A stretch of 64,000 nt of DNA, taken from NCBI GenBank assembly GCA_029624675.1, contig JARSSP010000005.1:100380-164379 (forward strand), in the 5' to 3' direction. Positions within the stretch are counted from its first letter, which is position 1; each line of letters begins with the position of its first letter. A program made the translations under genes and the position numbers. This document shows positions 27,712 to 44,931 of the stretch, one piece after another. The notes below the pieces were generated by a model, which had not been told where the DNA came from, ran no database searches, and saw only the letters and a program-made list of their open reading frames with translations. The stretch comes from Candidatus Contendibacter sp. Its GTDB lineage: Bacteria; Pseudomonadota; Gammaproteobacteria; Competibacterales; Competibacteraceae.

Positions 27712-28955
27712 GCGCCCACCGCCCGCGCCAGCGGCGCGTAACTGTCGCGGCTATCCTTGCGGAACATTTCCCGGATGCCGCGCAACGCCTGCCGAGTGCG
27801 ATGCTCGTTCTCGATCAAGCCAAAGCGCACGTGGTCGTCGCCGTATTCGCCAAAACCAATGCCGGGCGAAACCGCGACCTTGGCTTCGGCCAATAGTCTC
27901 TTGCAGAACTCCAGCGAGCCGAGATGGCGGTAAGGTTCTGGGATCGGCGCCCAGACGAACATGGTGGCCTTGGGTTTATCCAGCTTCCAGCCCAGCGCGT
28001 TGAGGCCATCGCACAGCACGTCGCGGCGTTTACGGTAGGTGTCGCAAATTTCGGCGACGCAGTCCTGTGGTCCTTCCAGCGCGGCGATGGCGGCGACCTG
28101 GATCGGAGTGAACATGCCGTAATCAAGATAGGACTTCATTCGCGCCAACGCCCCAACCAGAGTGGGGTTGCCACACATGAAACCGACCCGCCAGCCGGGC
28201 ATGTTGTAGCTCTTGGACAGGGTGAAGGATTCGACCGCGATGTCCTTGGCGCCCGGTATTTGCAGGATGGACGGCGCGACGTAACCGTCGAACACCAGGT
28301 CAGCATAGGCGAGATCGTGGATCACCCAGATTTCGTGTTCGCGGGCGATGGCCACCACCTTCGCGAAGAAATCCAGTTCGACGCACTGGGTGGTGGGGTT
28401 GGCCGGAAAATTCAGCACCAGCATCTTGGGCCGGGGCCAGGAATCCTTGATCGCCTTTTCCAGTTCGGCGAAGAAATCGACGCCCGGCACCAGCGGCACG
28501 TGGCGGATGTCGGCACCGGCGATGACGAAGCCGTAGGGGTGGATCGGATAGGCGGGGTTGGGCACCAGCACGGCGTCGCCCGGCCCCATGGTAGCCAGTG
28601 CTAAGTGCGCCAATCCTTCCTTGGAACCGATGGTGACGATGGCCTCGGCTTCCAGGTCGAGATCAACGGCGTAGCGGGTTCGGTACCAGTTGCAGATGGC
28701 CCGGCGCAGACGCGGAATGCCGCGCGACAGCGAATAGCGGTGGGTGTCCGCGCGTCGGGCGGTCTCGACCAGTTTTTCGACGATGTGTTTTGGAGTCGGC
28801 TGGTCGGGATTGCCCATGCCGAAGTCGATGATGTCCTCGCCGCGGGCGCGCGCCTTGGCCTTCAGATCGTTGACAATGTTGAAAACGTAGGGTGGCAGAC
28901 GTTTGATGCGTTGAAAGTCGGCGTTCAAGGTTGCGATTCCCAGGGGCTGCGTCAT
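27708..28955 (-). CDS. alaC: Alanine transaminase AlaC (class I/II aminotransferase)
   Basis: A 415-residue PLP-dependent aminotransferase with strong AlaC character: [29 protein letters not shown], the tri-residue NFPANPTTQ, and the PLP Lys in [14 protein letters not shown]. It interconverts pyruvate/glutamate and alanine/2-oxoglutarate. The ATG at 28955 gives a normal length; an in-frame extension to 29069 adds a low-quality N-terminus and is rejected. It overlaps hom by 4 bases and is divergent from dnaA across a 224-base gap. Confidence 0.95.
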   Translation of the reverse strand: MTQPLGIATLNADFQRIKRLPPYVFNIVNDLKAKARARGEDIIDFGMGNPDQPTPKHIVEKLVETARRADTHRYSLSRGIPRLRRAICNWYRTRYAVDLDLEAEAIVTIGSKEGLAHLALATMGPGDAVLVPNPAYPIHPYGFVIAGADIRHVPLVPGVDFFAELEKAIKDSWPRPKMLVLNFPANPTTQCVELDFFAKVVAIAREHEIWVIHDLAYADLVFDGYVAPSILQIPGAKDIAVESFTLSKSYNMPGWRVGFMCGNPTLVGALARMKSYLDYGMFTPIQVAAIAALEGPQDCVAEICDTYRKRRDVLCDGLNALGWKLDKPKATMFVWAPIPEPYRHLGSLEFCKRLLAEAKVAVSPGIGFGEYGDDHVRFGLIENEHRTRQALRGIREMFRKDSRDSYAPLARAVGA

Positions 28956-29179
28956 GGTAGACAGCGCATCGGGCGATCCGCGCCAGCTTTGGAGACGGAG
29001 CCTGATTGGCAAAACAGGTGGCGGTGGAATGAACGGATGGAGTTTACCGGCGGGGCCGAGGTGGTTCAACCAAAAGCCGGCGCGACGCTACTCAGTCAAA
29101 CCCCAGGATGATAAAGTTTTCAAAGGGCATGGCGTCCCCGTTACCGCAAATCATGGCGCCCATTTAAGGAGGACTGCGC

Positions 29180-30535
29180 GTGGACCATACCCTGTGGAAA
29201 AGCTGCCTGGAATGCCTGGAGCGCGAGCTGACCGAACAGCAACTCAGCACTTGGATTCGTCCGTTGCACGCCCAGGAAAAAGGCGATGCCCTGCGCCTGC
29301 TGGCGCCCAACCGCTTCGTGCTCGACTGGGTCCGGAAACATCATCTGGCGCAAATCGAAGCCGTGCTGGAACGTCTACGGCCGGCGCAACGACCACGGGT
29401 GTCGCTGGAAATCGGCAGCGGTGGCCATCCACCCTCGCTAACTGTCCCCGTCGATGAGCCGGCGCCCACGGAGCCCACCGGCGAACAATCCCTGGATACC
29501 ACCGAACTGCTCAAAAGCGGCAGCCTGAATCCAGATTTCATCTTCGCCACCTTTGTCGAGGGCAACTCCAACCAGTTAGCCCGCGCCGCCTGTCTGCAAG
29601 TGGCCGAAAACCCGGGCCGGGCCTACAATCCGTTGTTCATCTACGGCGGCACCGGCTTGGGCAAGACCCACCTGATGCACGCGGTCGGCAACATGTTGCG
29701 CGAACGCGGCCCCGAGACGCGGGTGGTCTATCAACACTCGGAGCAGTTCGTGGCCGACATGGTGCGCGCCCTGCAACACAACGCCATCAACGAATTCAAG
29801 CGGCGCTATCGGGTGCTGGACGCGCTGCTGATCGACGACGTGCAGTTCCTGGCCGGCAAGGAACGCTCGCAGGAGGAATTTTTCTACACCTTCAACAGCC
29901 TGTTGGAAAGCCGTCAACAGGTCATTCTGACCTGCGACCGTTATCCCAAGGAGGTCGCCGGGCTGGAGGACCGCCTGAAGTCCCGCTTCGGCTCCGGTTT
30001 GACCGTGGCCATCGAACCGCCGGAACTGGAAACGCGGGTAGCCATCCTCAAAAGCAAGGCCGAACAGGCTCAGATCGGCCTGCCCGACGAAGTGGCCTTT
30101 TTCATCGCCCAGCGTATCCGCTCCAACGTCCGCGAACTGGAGGGCGCCTTGCGACGGGTGTATGCCAACGCCCAGTTCACCGGCAAGGCCATCACCATCG
30201 GTTTCGTCAAGGAAGCGCTGAGCGACCTGCTGACCTTGCAGGACAAGCTGGTCACCATCGAGAACATTCAGAAGACCGTGGCGGACTACTACAAGATTCC
30301 GGTCAGCGACCTTCTATCCAACAGCCGACTGCGCGTCCTGTCCCGTCCCCGGCAGATGGCCATGGCGCTGACCAAGGAGCTGACCGATCTGAGCTTGCCG
30401 GACATCGGCGAGGCCTTCGGCGGACGCGACCATACCACCGTGCTGCACGCCTGTCGGAAGATCCGTGAACTCCATCGCTATGAACCCCAGATCCGCGACG
30501 ACTACGCAAATTTGCTGAATACCCTGACGAATTAG
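29180..30535 (+). CDS. dnaA: Chromosomal replication initiator protein DnaA
   Basis: A 451-residue initiator. Domain I is at the N-terminus ([25 protein letters not shown]), then a short variable domain II. The AAA+ domain III carries Walker [16 protein letters not shown], Walker [14 protein letters not shown], and the arginine-bearing [14 protein letters not shown]. The C-terminal domain IV has the DnaA-box-binding signature [15 protein letters not shown]. Start is GTG at 29180 with a perfect AAGGAGG 8 bases upstream. It faces the DnaA-box cluster and dnaN. Confidence 0.98.
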   Translation: MDHTLWKSCLECLERELTEQQLSTWIRPLHAQEKGDALRLLAPNRFVLDWVRKHHLAQIEAVLERLRPAQRPRVSLEIGSGGHPPSLTVPVDEPAPTEPTGEQSLDTTELLKSGSLNPDFIFATFVEGNSNQLARAACLQVAENPGRAYNPLFIYGGTGLGKTHLMHAVGNMLRERGPETRVVYQHSEQFVADMVRALQHNAINEFKRRYRVLDALLIDDVQFLAGKERSQEEFFYTFNSLLESRQQVILTCDRYPKEVAGLEDRLKSRFGSGLTVAIEPPELETRVAILKSKAEQAQIGLPDEVAFFIAQRIRSNVRELEGALRRVYANAQFTGKAITIGFVKEALSDLLTLQDKLVTIENIQKTVADYYKIPVSDLLSNSRLRVLSRPRQMAMALTKELTDLSLPDIGEAFGGRDHTTVLHACRKIRELHRYEPQIRDDYANLLNTLTN

Positions 30536-31157
30536 AAAAATGCTGTGGATAACCCCTGTGGATAAGTTGAATAACTTTTAAAACGGCGTTTGAATGCGAT
30601 TTTATCCAACTGTGATTTTTTTCGTAAAAATCATTTAAATCAAAATATTGAATCGTATAAAAAGACCATTTATCGCCAATTCTTATAAAATTTCGTAATA
30701 GTTTCCGTAAAATTAAGTAATTACAAGCGGATGAACTGTAAAAAATCGAAGATTTTTGAGGTAAGATGTAAAAAATAGTCGTATTCCCGAAAAACCTGAA
30801 AAATAGCCTGTGGATAACTTTGTGGATAAGTCGGCCATTTCTGTGGATAAGTCGGCCAAACCTGTGGATAAGTTATCCACAGGCAAAAAAGTTATCCACA
30901 GGAAAACCGACTTATCCACATTTTATCCACAGGGTTATCCACAGGAAAAATCGCTATAATAATTTGAATTTAAAAGATAAAAAAAAGTTATCCACAGAAA
31001 ATGGCCTCCCTAATAATAATAATCTTTTATATATAAAGAATTTATTATTGAAGATCGCCAAAACCGAAGAATCCCAGCGAAGACATTTTTATTACCTGCG
31101 AATTTACTAGGAAATATCCTTAAGCCAAGGCCAAGACCAAGACGCATCGGAGACCCC
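30536..31157. other. Origin of replication (oriC) between dnaA and dnaN
   Basis: The 622-base gap holds twelve perfect DnaA boxes. Six are in the TGTGGATAA orientation (starting at 30544, 30557, 30809, 30821, 30842, 30863) and six are TTATCCACA (30873, 30892, 30912, 30923, 30935, 30988). Ten of them, 30809-30996, form a cluster whose forward and reverse boxes face each other about base 30872. Flanking stretches at 30566-30780 and 31000-31050 are very AT-rich and are candidate unwinding elements. Small open frames within it are artefacts of the repeated boxes. Confidence 0.95.
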
Positions 31158-32258
31158 ATGAAACTGGAAGCCAAGCGCGAGCAGTTGCTCAAGCCCCTGC
31201 AACATGTTGTCGGCGCGGTCGAGCGCCGCCAGACCCTGCCGATCCTGGCCAACGTGCTGCTGGCTGCGGACGAGCGTGAATTGACTCTGACCGCCACCGA
31301 TCTGGAAGTGGAATTGTCCACGCGGACCGAACTACTCATCGACACTCCGGGCGAGATCACCCTGCCCGCCCGCAAATTGCACGATATCCTGCGCGCCTTG
31401 CCCGAGGACGGCGTTGTGAGCTTGAGCGTCGACGGCGACAAGGCGACGGTACGTTGCGGACGCAGCCGCTTCACCCTGGCCACGCTGCCGGCCGGCGATT
31501 TTCCCACCCTGGAGGATTTGCCCTTCGCCAGCGATATCCGTCTGCCTCAAAACGTCCTGCGCGATCTGATCGAGCGCACGCACTTCGCCATGGCCCAGCA
31601 GGACGTTCGTTACTACCTGAACGGCCTGTTGCTGGAGGTAAGTCTCGGGGCGCTGCGGCTGGTGGCCACCGATGGCCACCGCTTGGCGTTTCAGGAGTTG
31701 CAGGCCGACGTGTCCCCGGCGGAAACTCGCCAAGTCATCGTGCCGCGCAAGGGCGTGGTGGAACTGCTGCGGCTGCTGGCCGACAGCGACGCCGAAGCGT
31801 TGCTCGGGTTGGGCGCCAACCACATCCGGGTCACGATGGGCGACATCCGCTTCACCTCCAAGCTAATCGACGGCAAGTTTCCCGACTATCAGCGCGTGAT
31901 TCCCCGCGAGGGTGGCCGGGTGGTGATCGCCGACCGGGTGGCGTTGCGTAACGCCCTGACGCGCACCAGCCTGGTGCTCAGCGACAAGACCCAGGGCATT
32001 CGCTTGCAACTGGAGGACTGGACGCTGCGAACCCAGGCCCAGAATCCCGACCAGGAAGAAGCGGAGGAGGAGGTCGAAATCAACTACAGCGGCGGCCCGC
32101 TGGAAATCGGTTTCAACGGTGGCTATCTACTCGACGCGCTGGGCGCGCTGGGCGGCGAGCTGGCCAAGCTGACCTTTTCCGACGCCAGCAGCAGTTGCTT
32201 GATCGAGGAGGCCGAGGGCGGCGGCGGCAAGCACGTCATCATGCCGATGCGGCTTTGA
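31158..32258 (+). CDS. dnaN: DNA polymerase III sliding clamp (beta subunit)
   Basis: A 366-residue beta clamp, the same length as E. coli DnaN. It has three repeated clamp domains with recognisable LPILANVLL, VATDGHRLAF, the FPDYQRVIP loop and the ending HVIMPMRL that forms the clamp's partner-binding site. A short acidic insert (EEAEEEVEI) lies in the third domain. It is followed after 49 bases by recF, in the usual dnaA-dnaN-recF-gyrB order. Confidence 0.98.
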   Translation: MKLEAKREQLLKPLQHVVGAVERRQTLPILANVLLAADERELTLTATDLEVELSTRTELLIDTPGEITLPARKLHDILRALPEDGVVSLSVDGDKATVRCGRSRFTLATLPAGDFPTLEDLPFASDIRLPQNVLRDLIERTHFAMAQQDVRYYLNGLLLEVSLGALRLVATDGHRLAFQELQADVSPAETRQVIVPRKGVVELLRLLADSDAEALLGLGANHIRVTMGDIRFTSKLIDGKFPDYQRVIPREGGRVVIADRVALRNALTRTSLVLSDKTQGIRLQLEDWTLRTQAQNPDQEEAEEEVEINYSGGPLEIGFNGGYLLDALGALGGELAKLTFSDASSSCLIEEAEGGGGKHVIMPMRL

Positions 32259-32307
32259 GGCGAGCGGTCAGTGATCGGCGCACCGGTTTTGGAGGACTGA
32301 GGCGGGG

Positions 32308-35921
<3,614 letters not shown>

Positions 35922-35986
35922 CGGCATTGCTTTAGTTAAGCGCGGCGGCCTTGAATCATCCCGCCGCTGGCCAGGACGCCGCCAAG

Positions 35987-36015
35987 AAAAAGGGGGATTG
36001 CATCTGCAATCCCCC
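35987..36015 (-). terminator. Rho-independent terminator of the DHOD-like gene
   Basis: On the minus strand an 11-bp perfect stem (GGGGGATTGCA / TGCAATCCCCC, 35992-36015) with a two-base loop is followed by TTTTTCTT. It lies 30 bases past the stop of the DHOD-like gene. Confidence 0.85.
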
Positions 36016-36044
36016 AAGACCTCCAAGCGATATCCAGAGGTCGG

Positions 36045-37046
36045 TCAAGCGTAATCGCTCCGGTAGCTTTCCAAGGTCTTGATATAGTTGGCGCGTTCGA
36101 ACGCGGTCGGATCGGCGACGTTGCGCTGGCTCATCGAGCCTTTCATCTGGGCCACCGAACTGTAGCGGTGCATTTCCATCCAGGTTTGCAAACCGTCGCG
36201 CAGGGTGGTCAGATAATCGGCGCCATGCTTGAGCAGAGCCGACGTGGTCATCACCACGTCCGCGCCCGCCATCAGATATTTGACTACCTCCGCTGGCGTG
36301 TGCACGCCGCGGGTCGCACCCAGCGAGGCCCGCAGCCGCCCGTACAGGACCGCGATCCACAGCAGCGGCAGGCGGATCTCGTCGGGGGCGCTCAGGTTCA
36401 GGTTCGGCGCCACTTCCAGCCTTTCCAGATCGAAATCTGGCTGGTAGAACCGGTTGAACAGCACCAGCGCGTCGGCGCCGGCATCATCCAGGGTCTTGGC
36501 CATCGAACCGATGGCGCTGAAGAACGGACTCAGCTTGACCGCCACCGGCACCGTTACCGCCGCCTTCACCGCCTTGACGATCTCGACATAGCGATCCTCG
36601 ACCTCGCGGCCGCTGGTGGTCAGATCGGCCGGGATGTAATAGATATTCAGCTCGATGCCTTTCGCCCCCGCCTCCTGCATCAACTGGGCGTACTCGATCC
36701 AGCCAGTGTTGGTGATGCCGTTCAGGCTGCCGATGATCGGGATGTCCACCGCCTCGGAAGCCCGCCGCAGCAGGTCCAGGTAACTGTCCGGCCCGACCGT
36801 GTAATCGTCCATCTCCGGAAAATAGTTCAGCGACTCGGCGAAGCTCTCGGTGCCAGCCGTCATCAGGTACTCGAGCGCGGCGCTTTCATGCTTCAACTGT
36901 TCCTCGAACAGCGAGAACATGACCACGGCCGCCGCGCCGGCGTCCTCCAGACGCTTGATATTGGCCACGCTCCCCGACAGCGGCGAGGACGACGCCACGA
37001 TGGGATGCTTCAATTCCATCCCCATGTAAGTGGTTCGTAAATCCAT
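36045..37046 (-). CDS. Dihydroorotate dehydrogenase-like flavoprotein
   Basis: A 333-residue TIM-barrel protein of the DHOD-like family (not the pyrimidine pathway PyrD). It starts MDLRTTYMGMELKHPIVASSSPLSG and contains IIGSLNG, GIELNIYYIPAD, VPVAVKLSPFF and ADALVLFNRFYQPDFDLE, consistent with FMN binding. It lies directly after nifJ on the same strand (72-base gap), and such proteins are commonly neighbours of pyruvate:ferredoxin oxidoreductases. The electron acceptor and substrate are unknown. A hairpin terminator follows. Confidence 0.85.
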   Translation of the reverse strand: MDLRTTYMGMELKHPIVASSSPLSGSVANIKRLEDAGAAAVVMFSLFEEQLKHESAALEYLMTAGTESFAESLNYFPEMDDYTVGPDSYLDLLRRASEAVDIPIIGSLNGITNTGWIEYAQLMQEAGAKGIELNIYYIPADLTTSGREVEDRYVEIVKAVKAAVTVPVAVKLSPFFSAIGSMAKTLDDAGADALVLFNRFYQPDFDLERLEVAPNLNLSAPDEIRLPLLWIAVLYGRLRASLGATRGVHTPAEVVKYLMAGADVVMTTSALLKHGADYLTTLRDGLQTWMEMHRYSSVAQMKGSMSQRNVADPTAFERANYIKTLESYRSDYA

Positions 37047-37118
37047 GGTGGTTCCTTCTACGTGCAGGATACGGATGGCGGATGATCCGGGCCCGAGCGG
37101 CCCGGAACCGCCACACCC

Positions 37119-40703
<3,585 letters not shown>

Positions 40704-40776
40704 TACGTTTCTCTTCTGGTGGCCCACCGCGCCGGGCGGGCGATGGTTTGTTCGAATCGTTCCAATCCCGAATCGA

Positions 40777-42429
40777 TTAACCCGCTGATTCCGCCGCCGG
40801 CGGCTCGGGGGTCATTTCGATGGCATGGCAGGGGCATTGCTCGAAGCACACCGCGCAGCCGGTGCAGAGATCGTAGTTGTAGCGGTAGCGCCGACCCGGT
40901 CCCAGCTTGATGATGGCGTCTTCCGGGCAAGCGCCGTAGCAGCCGTCGCACTCGTAGCAGTTGCCACAGGACAGGCAGCGCTTGGCCTCGTACAGCGCCT
41001 CCTTCTGGCTCAGGCCGGCCACAACCTCCTCAAAGCTGCCGGTGCGCCTCTTCATGTCCAGATGGCCTTGCGGGCGTTGGGCGGCGTCGGTGTAGTACCA
41101 GACATGCAGCTTGTCGAAGGTGGCCAAATCGTGCTTGGGCGGTTTGGCGTAGGTATCGCCCCGCAACCAGGCGTCGATATTGCGGGCAGCTTTCTTGCCG
41201 TGACCGACCCCGATGGTGACAGTACGGTCGGACGGCACCATGTCGCCGCCAGCGAACAGCCCCGGACAGCCGGTCATCATCTGTTCGTCGACCAGCACCA
41301 CGCCATCTTCCTTGAACTTCAGGCCGGGCACCTTTTGCATGAAGCTGGTGTCCACGTCCTGACCCAGCGCCATGATCAGGGCGTCGGCTTCGAGCGTCTC
41401 GAATTGACCGGTGGGACGGGGCCGACCCTTCTCGTCCACCTCCATCACTTCAACGGTGAAGGTGGTTTCCTCGATGTTCTTGATAGTGCGCAGCCAGTGG
41501 ATCTTGACGTCTTCCTCGATCGCCTCGGTGGCCTCAAAGTCGTGGGCCGGCATGTGGGCGCGGTCGCGGCGATAGATGATCAAGGGCTCGTAGCCCAGGC
41601 GCTTGGCGACCCGGGCGGCGTCCATGGCGGTGTTGCCGCCGCCGTAGATGGCCACCCGGCGGCCCAGCTTGGGCGCGTTGCCGCTCTCCACGTCCTTGAG
41701 GAAACTCAGCGCGTCGAGCATCTTGCCGGCGTCGCGGGCCGGGATGTCGGTGCGCTTGCTGATATGGGCCCCGATGGCGATGAAGACCGCGTCGAAATCG
41801 CCGTCGTCCTTCTCGGCCACCAGATCGGTGACCCGGTGGTTGAGGACGATCTTGACGCCCATGTTTTCGATGCGCTTGATCTCGGCGTCCAGCACGTCGC
41901 GCGGCAACCGGTAGGCGGGGATGCCGAAATGCATCATGCCGCCGGCCATCGGCCCGGCCTCGTGGATTTCGACCTCGTGGCCCAGTCGGGTCAGATGGTA
42001 GGCGGCGGACAAGCCGCTGGGGCCGGCGCCGACCACCAGCACCCGCTTGCCGCTGGGCGGAGCGGTCACGGTAAACTGCCAGTTTTCCTGAATGGCTAGA
42101 TCACCCAGAAAGCGTTCGACAGCGTGGATGCTGACCGAGGAATCCAACCTGCCGCGGTTGCAGGCGGTTTCGCAGGGGTGGTAGCACACCCGGCCGTGGA
42201 TGGCGGGCATCGGATTGTTCTCGGTCAGGCTCTGCCAAGCTTCCTTGAAGCGGCCCGCCTGGGCGTGAGCCAACCAAGCCTGGATATTCTCGCCCGCCGG
42301 ACAGGCATTGTTGCAGGTGGGCAGCAGATCCACGTAGATCGGTCGCTGGATGCGCTGCGGGCCAACGTTGCGCTTCTCATGCGTCAGGTCCAGCGGGCGC
42401 GTCATGTTGATGGGCTTGTCGGTCATCAT
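40777..42429 (-). CDS. GltD-like NAD(P)-binding iron-sulfur flavoprotein
   Basis: A 550-residue member of the glutamate-synthase small-subunit family. The N-terminal cluster domain has CNNACPAGENIQAWL and CYHPCETACNRG. FAD and NAD(P) sites are VLVVGAGPSGLSAAYHL and VAIYGGGNTAMDAARVA, then FAGGDMVPSDRTVTIGVGHG. The C-terminus adds a ferredoxin-like part, CLSCGNCYECDGCYGACP and CTGCAVCFEQCPCHAI. No large GltB subunit is present, so a role in ferredoxin/NAD(P)H electron transfer with the adjacent NifJ (73 bases downstream) is more likely. ATG at 42429 (or 42426) follows AGAGAAGC; the long extension to 42747 is rejected. Confidence 0.9.
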   Translation of the reverse strand: MMTDKPINMTRPLDLTHEKRNVGPQRIQRPIYVDLLPTCNNACPAGENIQAWLAHAQAGRFKEAWQSLTENNPMPAIHGRVCYHPCETACNRGRLDSSVSIHAVERFLGDLAIQENWQFTVTAPPSGKRVLVVGAGPSGLSAAYHLTRLGHEVEIHEAGPMAGGMMHFGIPAYRLPRDVLDAEIKRIENMGVKIVLNHRVTDLVAEKDDGDFDAVFIAIGAHISKRTDIPARDAGKMLDALSFLKDVESGNAPKLGRRVAIYGGGNTAMDAARVAKRLGYEPLIIYRRDRAHMPAHDFEATEAIEEDVKIHWLRTIKNIEETTFTVEVMEVDEKGRPRPTGQFETLEADALIMALGQDVDTSFMQKVPGLKFKEDGVVLVDEQMMTGCPGLFAGGDMVPSDRTVTIGVGHGKKAARNIDAWLRGDTYAKPPKHDLATFDKLHVWYYTDAAQRPQGHLDMKRRTGSFEEVVAGLSQKEALYEAKRCLSCGNCYECDGCYGACPEDAIIKLGPGRRYRYNYDLCTGCAVCFEQCPCHAIEMTPEPPAAESAG

Positions 42430-42858
42430 GCTTCTCTTTAGCAATCGTTTGGTGGTGAGGGTTGATTCTCCATCCCTAGGAGACGGGAAGCACCGGGGTG
42501 CTTGCCAGCCGCGTCGCCGTCCGCGGTCGTCGTTCTCGGTGATTTCCAAGTATGGGCAAGGGCTGGAGGTTGTACAGGGCCAGCCGTTTCGCTCCATCGA
42601 AAATGGTAAGGATAGAATATTCTGGCGGGAAATGAACGACGCCCGGTTCGGCGCGCGTGGAGGGCCGGCGGGAGAATGGGAAAACGGCGGAGTGGGGCGC
42701 TCTCGCCCCGCGGTAGCCGAATGGGGTGGGCCAGACCGCGGATGCAACCAGCGTCGTCGCGGAGCGCCGCGATGGCTGGCGAAACGCCGAGACCGCTTCC
42801 GGCGTGAAGGATTCGCAAATAGAAAACGGCTTGGCGGAAATCGACCAAGCCGTTGATT
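42430..42858. other. Gap between GltD-like gene and tRNA-Arg
   Basis: About 430 bases with no supported gene. Long open frames on both strands run through it but overlap the tRNA and have no recognisable motifs. It must contain the promoter for the minus-strand redox genes. Confidence 0.45.
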
Positions 42859-42935
42859 TGGCGCGCCCGGAGAGATTCGAACTCCCGACCCCTTGGTTCG
42901 TAGCCAAGTACTCTATCCAACTGAGCTACGGGCGC
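42859..42935 (-). tRNA. tRNA-Arg (anticodon ACG)
   Basis: A complete 77-nt cloverleaf on the minus strand. The acceptor stem is GCGCCCG/CGGGCGC, the D arm AGCTCAGTTGGATAGAG, the anticodon stem CTTGG/CCAAG around loop CTACGAA (anticodon ACG), and the T arm GGGAGTTCGAATCTC. Discriminator G and an encoded CCA end are present. ACG is read as ICG after deamination and decodes CGU/CGC/CGA. Confidence 0.97.
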
Positions 42936-42952
42936 GTTGAGCGGGGAAGCGG

Positions 42953-42981
42953 ATTATGGGGACTGGATCAACCCTTGTCAA
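42953..42981 (-). promoter_or_regulatory. Sigma-70 promoter for tRNA-Arg
   Basis: On the minus strand TTGACA (42981-42976), a 17-base spacer and CATAAT (42958-42953) lie 17 bases upstream of the tRNA 5' end: a perfect -35, ideal spacing and five of six -10 bases. The following CCGCTTCCCCGC could act as a GC-rich discriminator, typical of stable-RNA promoters. Confidence 0.8.
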
Positions 42982-43023
42982 TTTCCGCGCGATCCACCAC
43001 TGGGGCAGTCGTGCTATTTCAGC

Positions 43024-43050
43024 ATAAAAAATCGGCCAGTCCGACCGGCC
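43024..43050 (-). terminator. Possible hairpin terminator (minus strand)
   Basis: GGCCGGT-CGG-ACTGGCC on the minus strand (43050-43034) forms a 7-bp stem with one wobble pair, followed by GATTTTTTA. No minus-strand gene feeds into it here, so it may be a leftover or insulate the tRNA promoter. The remaining gap up to hemE (43051-43265) shows no gene. Confidence 0.35.
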
Positions 43051-43265
43051 AAAAACCGGCTGGAAGTCGGATAAAATGTAATATATATCAAATAGTTAAT
43101 TCTTAGACAGCCTCTAAAAAGCACCAAGGAACGCATATAGCGCGATTGCCCTGGTCGACGCGGCGCGCCCGGATTCCTCATTCACGCATGGACGCCATGT
43201 CGGAACCTTGGCACACTTGGCTTAGAATCATCGTCACAATGCCTGGCGCCCCGACGCGAGAACTC

Positions 43266-44345
43266 ATGATCGCCACCCTCCACAACGACCGCTTGCTGCG
43301 CGCCCTGCTGCGGCAACCGGTGGATGTCACGCCGGTCTGGCTGATGCGCCAGGCGGGGCGCTATCTGCCGGAATACCGCGCCGCGCGCGCGCGCGCCGGC
43401 AGTTTCATGACGCTGTGCCAGACCCCCGAGCTGGCCTGCGAGGTCACCTTGCAGCCGCTGGCGCGGTTTCCCCTGGATGCGGCGATTTTGTTTTCCGACA
43501 TCTTGACCATCCCCGACGCCATGGGCTTGGGCCTGTCCTTCAGCGAGGGCGATGGTCCGCGCTTCGCCCGGCCGCTCCGCTCGGCGGCGGAGATTGCCCG
43601 GCTTGGCGTTCCCGACCCCGAGGTGGAACTGCGCTACGTGATCGACGCGGTGCGGCTGATCCGCCGGGAACTGGCCGGACGAATCCCGCTGATTGGTTTC
43701 GCCGGTAGTCCATGGACCTTGGCGACCTACATGGTCGAGGGTGGGTCCAGCAAGGATTACGTCCGGATCAAGGGCCTGCTCTACAACCAGCCCGACACGC
43801 TTCATCGCCTGTTGGACACAACAGCCCGGGCGACGATCGCCTATCTGAACGCCCAGGTGGCGGCGGGCGCGCAGGCGCTGATGGTGTTCGACACCTGGGG
43901 GGGCATTCTCGCGCCATCCGCCTATCGGGAATTTTCGCTGGCCTACATGGCGCGAATCGTCGCGGATCTGACCCGCGCGGCGGAGGATCGGCCGGTACCG
44001 GTGATTTTGTTCACCAAAGGTGGTGGTCTCTGGTTGGAGCACATCGCCGCGACTGGCTGCGACGCAGTGGGGGTGGACTGGACCGTGAACTTGGGCGAGG
44101 CCCGCCGGCGGGTGGGTGGGCAAGTCGCATTGCAGGGCAATCTCGATCCCGCTGTGCTGTACGCCGCGCCCGACCGCATTCGCCAGCAGGTCGCGCGGGT
44201 TTTGGCCGATTTTGGCCTTGGGCCTGGCCATGTGTTCAATCTCGGCCATGGAATTCAGCCGGGGGTCGAGCCGGACGCCGTCCGGACCCTGGTTGAAGCC
44301 GTGCATGAGCTGAGCGCGCCATGCCATGCGAGCACCGTGCCGTGA
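43266..44345 (+). CDS. hemE: Uroporphyrinogen decarboxylase
   Basis: A 359-residue HemE, which converts uroporphyrinogen III to coproporphyrinogen III in haem synthesis. Signatures: [17 protein letters not shown] near the N-terminus, [12 protein letters not shown] with the catalytic Asp, [31 protein letters not shown] and LQGNLDP; ending [13 protein letters not shown]. Length matches E. coli HemE (354). The ATG at 43266 is used; a longer in-frame start at 43146 is not supported by family alignment. Confidence 0.97.
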   Translation: MIATLHNDRLLRALLRQPVDVTPVWLMRQAGRYLPEYRAARARAGSFMTLCQTPELACEVTLQPLARFPLDAAILFSDILTIPDAMGLGLSFSEGDGPRFARPLRSAAEIARLGVPDPEVELRYVIDAVRLIRRELAGRIPLIGFAGSPWTLATYMVEGGSSKDYVRIKGLLYNQPDTLHRLLDTTARATIAYLNAQVAAGAQALMVFDTWGGILAPSAYREFSLAYMARIVADLTRAAEDRPVPVILFTKGGGLWLEHIAATGCDAVGVDWTVNLGEARRRVGGQVALQGNLDPAVLYAAPDRIRQQVARVLADFGLGPGHVFNLGHGIQPGVEPDAVRTLVEAVHELSAPCHASTVP

Positions 44346-44415
44346 GGAAAAGGGGCCGGCACCAACCGGACTGTCATCTGTCTGGGCGCAAGCACTGCGT
44401 CGTGAGGAAAAGGGG
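44340..44415. repeat. Short direct repeat flanking a 44-base spacer
   Basis: CGTGAGGAAAAGGGG occurs at the hemE stop (about 44340) and again at about 44400, just before the NUDIX gene; the second copy brings an AGGAAAAGGGGG purine stretch near its start. Confidence 0.6.
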
Positions 44416-44424
44416 GTAACGCGC

Positions 44425-44877
44425 ATGGCGAACCCTCGGTCGGTCAGTTTGCGGACCTTATCCTCCGGTGTCGTGGTGGTGCATTGGAACCATGGCCGTT
44501 ATGATTATCTCTTACTGCGAGCCTACAACTACTGGGATTTTCCCAAGGGCGTGGTGGAAACCGATGAATCACCGCTGGAAGCGGCCGTGCGCGAAGTCGA
44601 GGAAGAGACGACGCTGACCGGCCTGCGGTTCCGCTGGGGCGATGTGTATCGGGAGACCCATCCTTACAATCAGGGCCGCAAGATAGCCCGCTACTACATC
44701 GCCGAGGCGCCGAACACCGAGGTGCGATTGCCGCCGAACCCGGAACTGGGACGGCCGGAACACAGCGAATACCGCTGGGTGGACCGCGCCGAGGCCTGGA
44801 CCCTGTTGACTCCGCGCGTGCGGGCGATTTTGGAATGGACGGACGGCATCATCGCCCGGCCCTTGCGTCGCCGCTGA
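44425..44877 (+). CDS. NUDIX hydrolase
   Basis: A 150-residue NUDIX protein with a full catalytic box, GVVETDESPLEAAVREVEEETTL (G-x5-E-x7-REVEEET), about residues 45-67. It begins SSGVVVVHW, as in diadenosine-polyphosphate (Ap4A) hydrolases of the bis(5'-nucleosyl) type, and has the YYIAEAP strand. The substrate is probably a dinucleoside polyphosphate, but this cannot be fixed from sequence. The ATG at 44425 is chosen over the longer frame starting at 44326, which overlaps hemE. Confidence 0.87.
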   Translation: MANPRSVSLRTLSSGVVVVHWNHGRYDYLLLRAYNYWDFPKGVVETDESPLEAAVREVEEETTLTGLRFRWGDVYRETHPYNQGRKIARYYIAEAPNTEVRLPPNPELGRPEHSEYRWVDRAEAWTLLTPRVRAILEWTDGIIARPLRRR

Positions 44878-44931
44878 GCGGGTCGCCGGGGCTTTCCTCC
44901 CTCTCCCTAAATTCCTACAGGAGATTCTTCG

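Noticed and set aside
27708..29069. Longer alaC start at 29069
   Set aside because: The extra 38 residues are Pro-rich, lack family similarity and lie in the dnaA promoter region; ATG at 28955 matches the normal length.
30713..31110. Two short frames within the DnaA-box cluster
   Set aside because: Their residues are translations of the repeated TTATCCACA boxes (e.g. repeated ISRP and LST units), not proteins.
37087..37105. GC-rich hairpin after nifJ
   Set aside because: A 7-bp stem without any T-run on either strand; the DHOD-like gene follows on the same strand, so a terminator is not supported.
40825..42099. 424-codon plus-strand open frame
   Set aside because: Antisense to the GltD-like gene; no recognisable motif.
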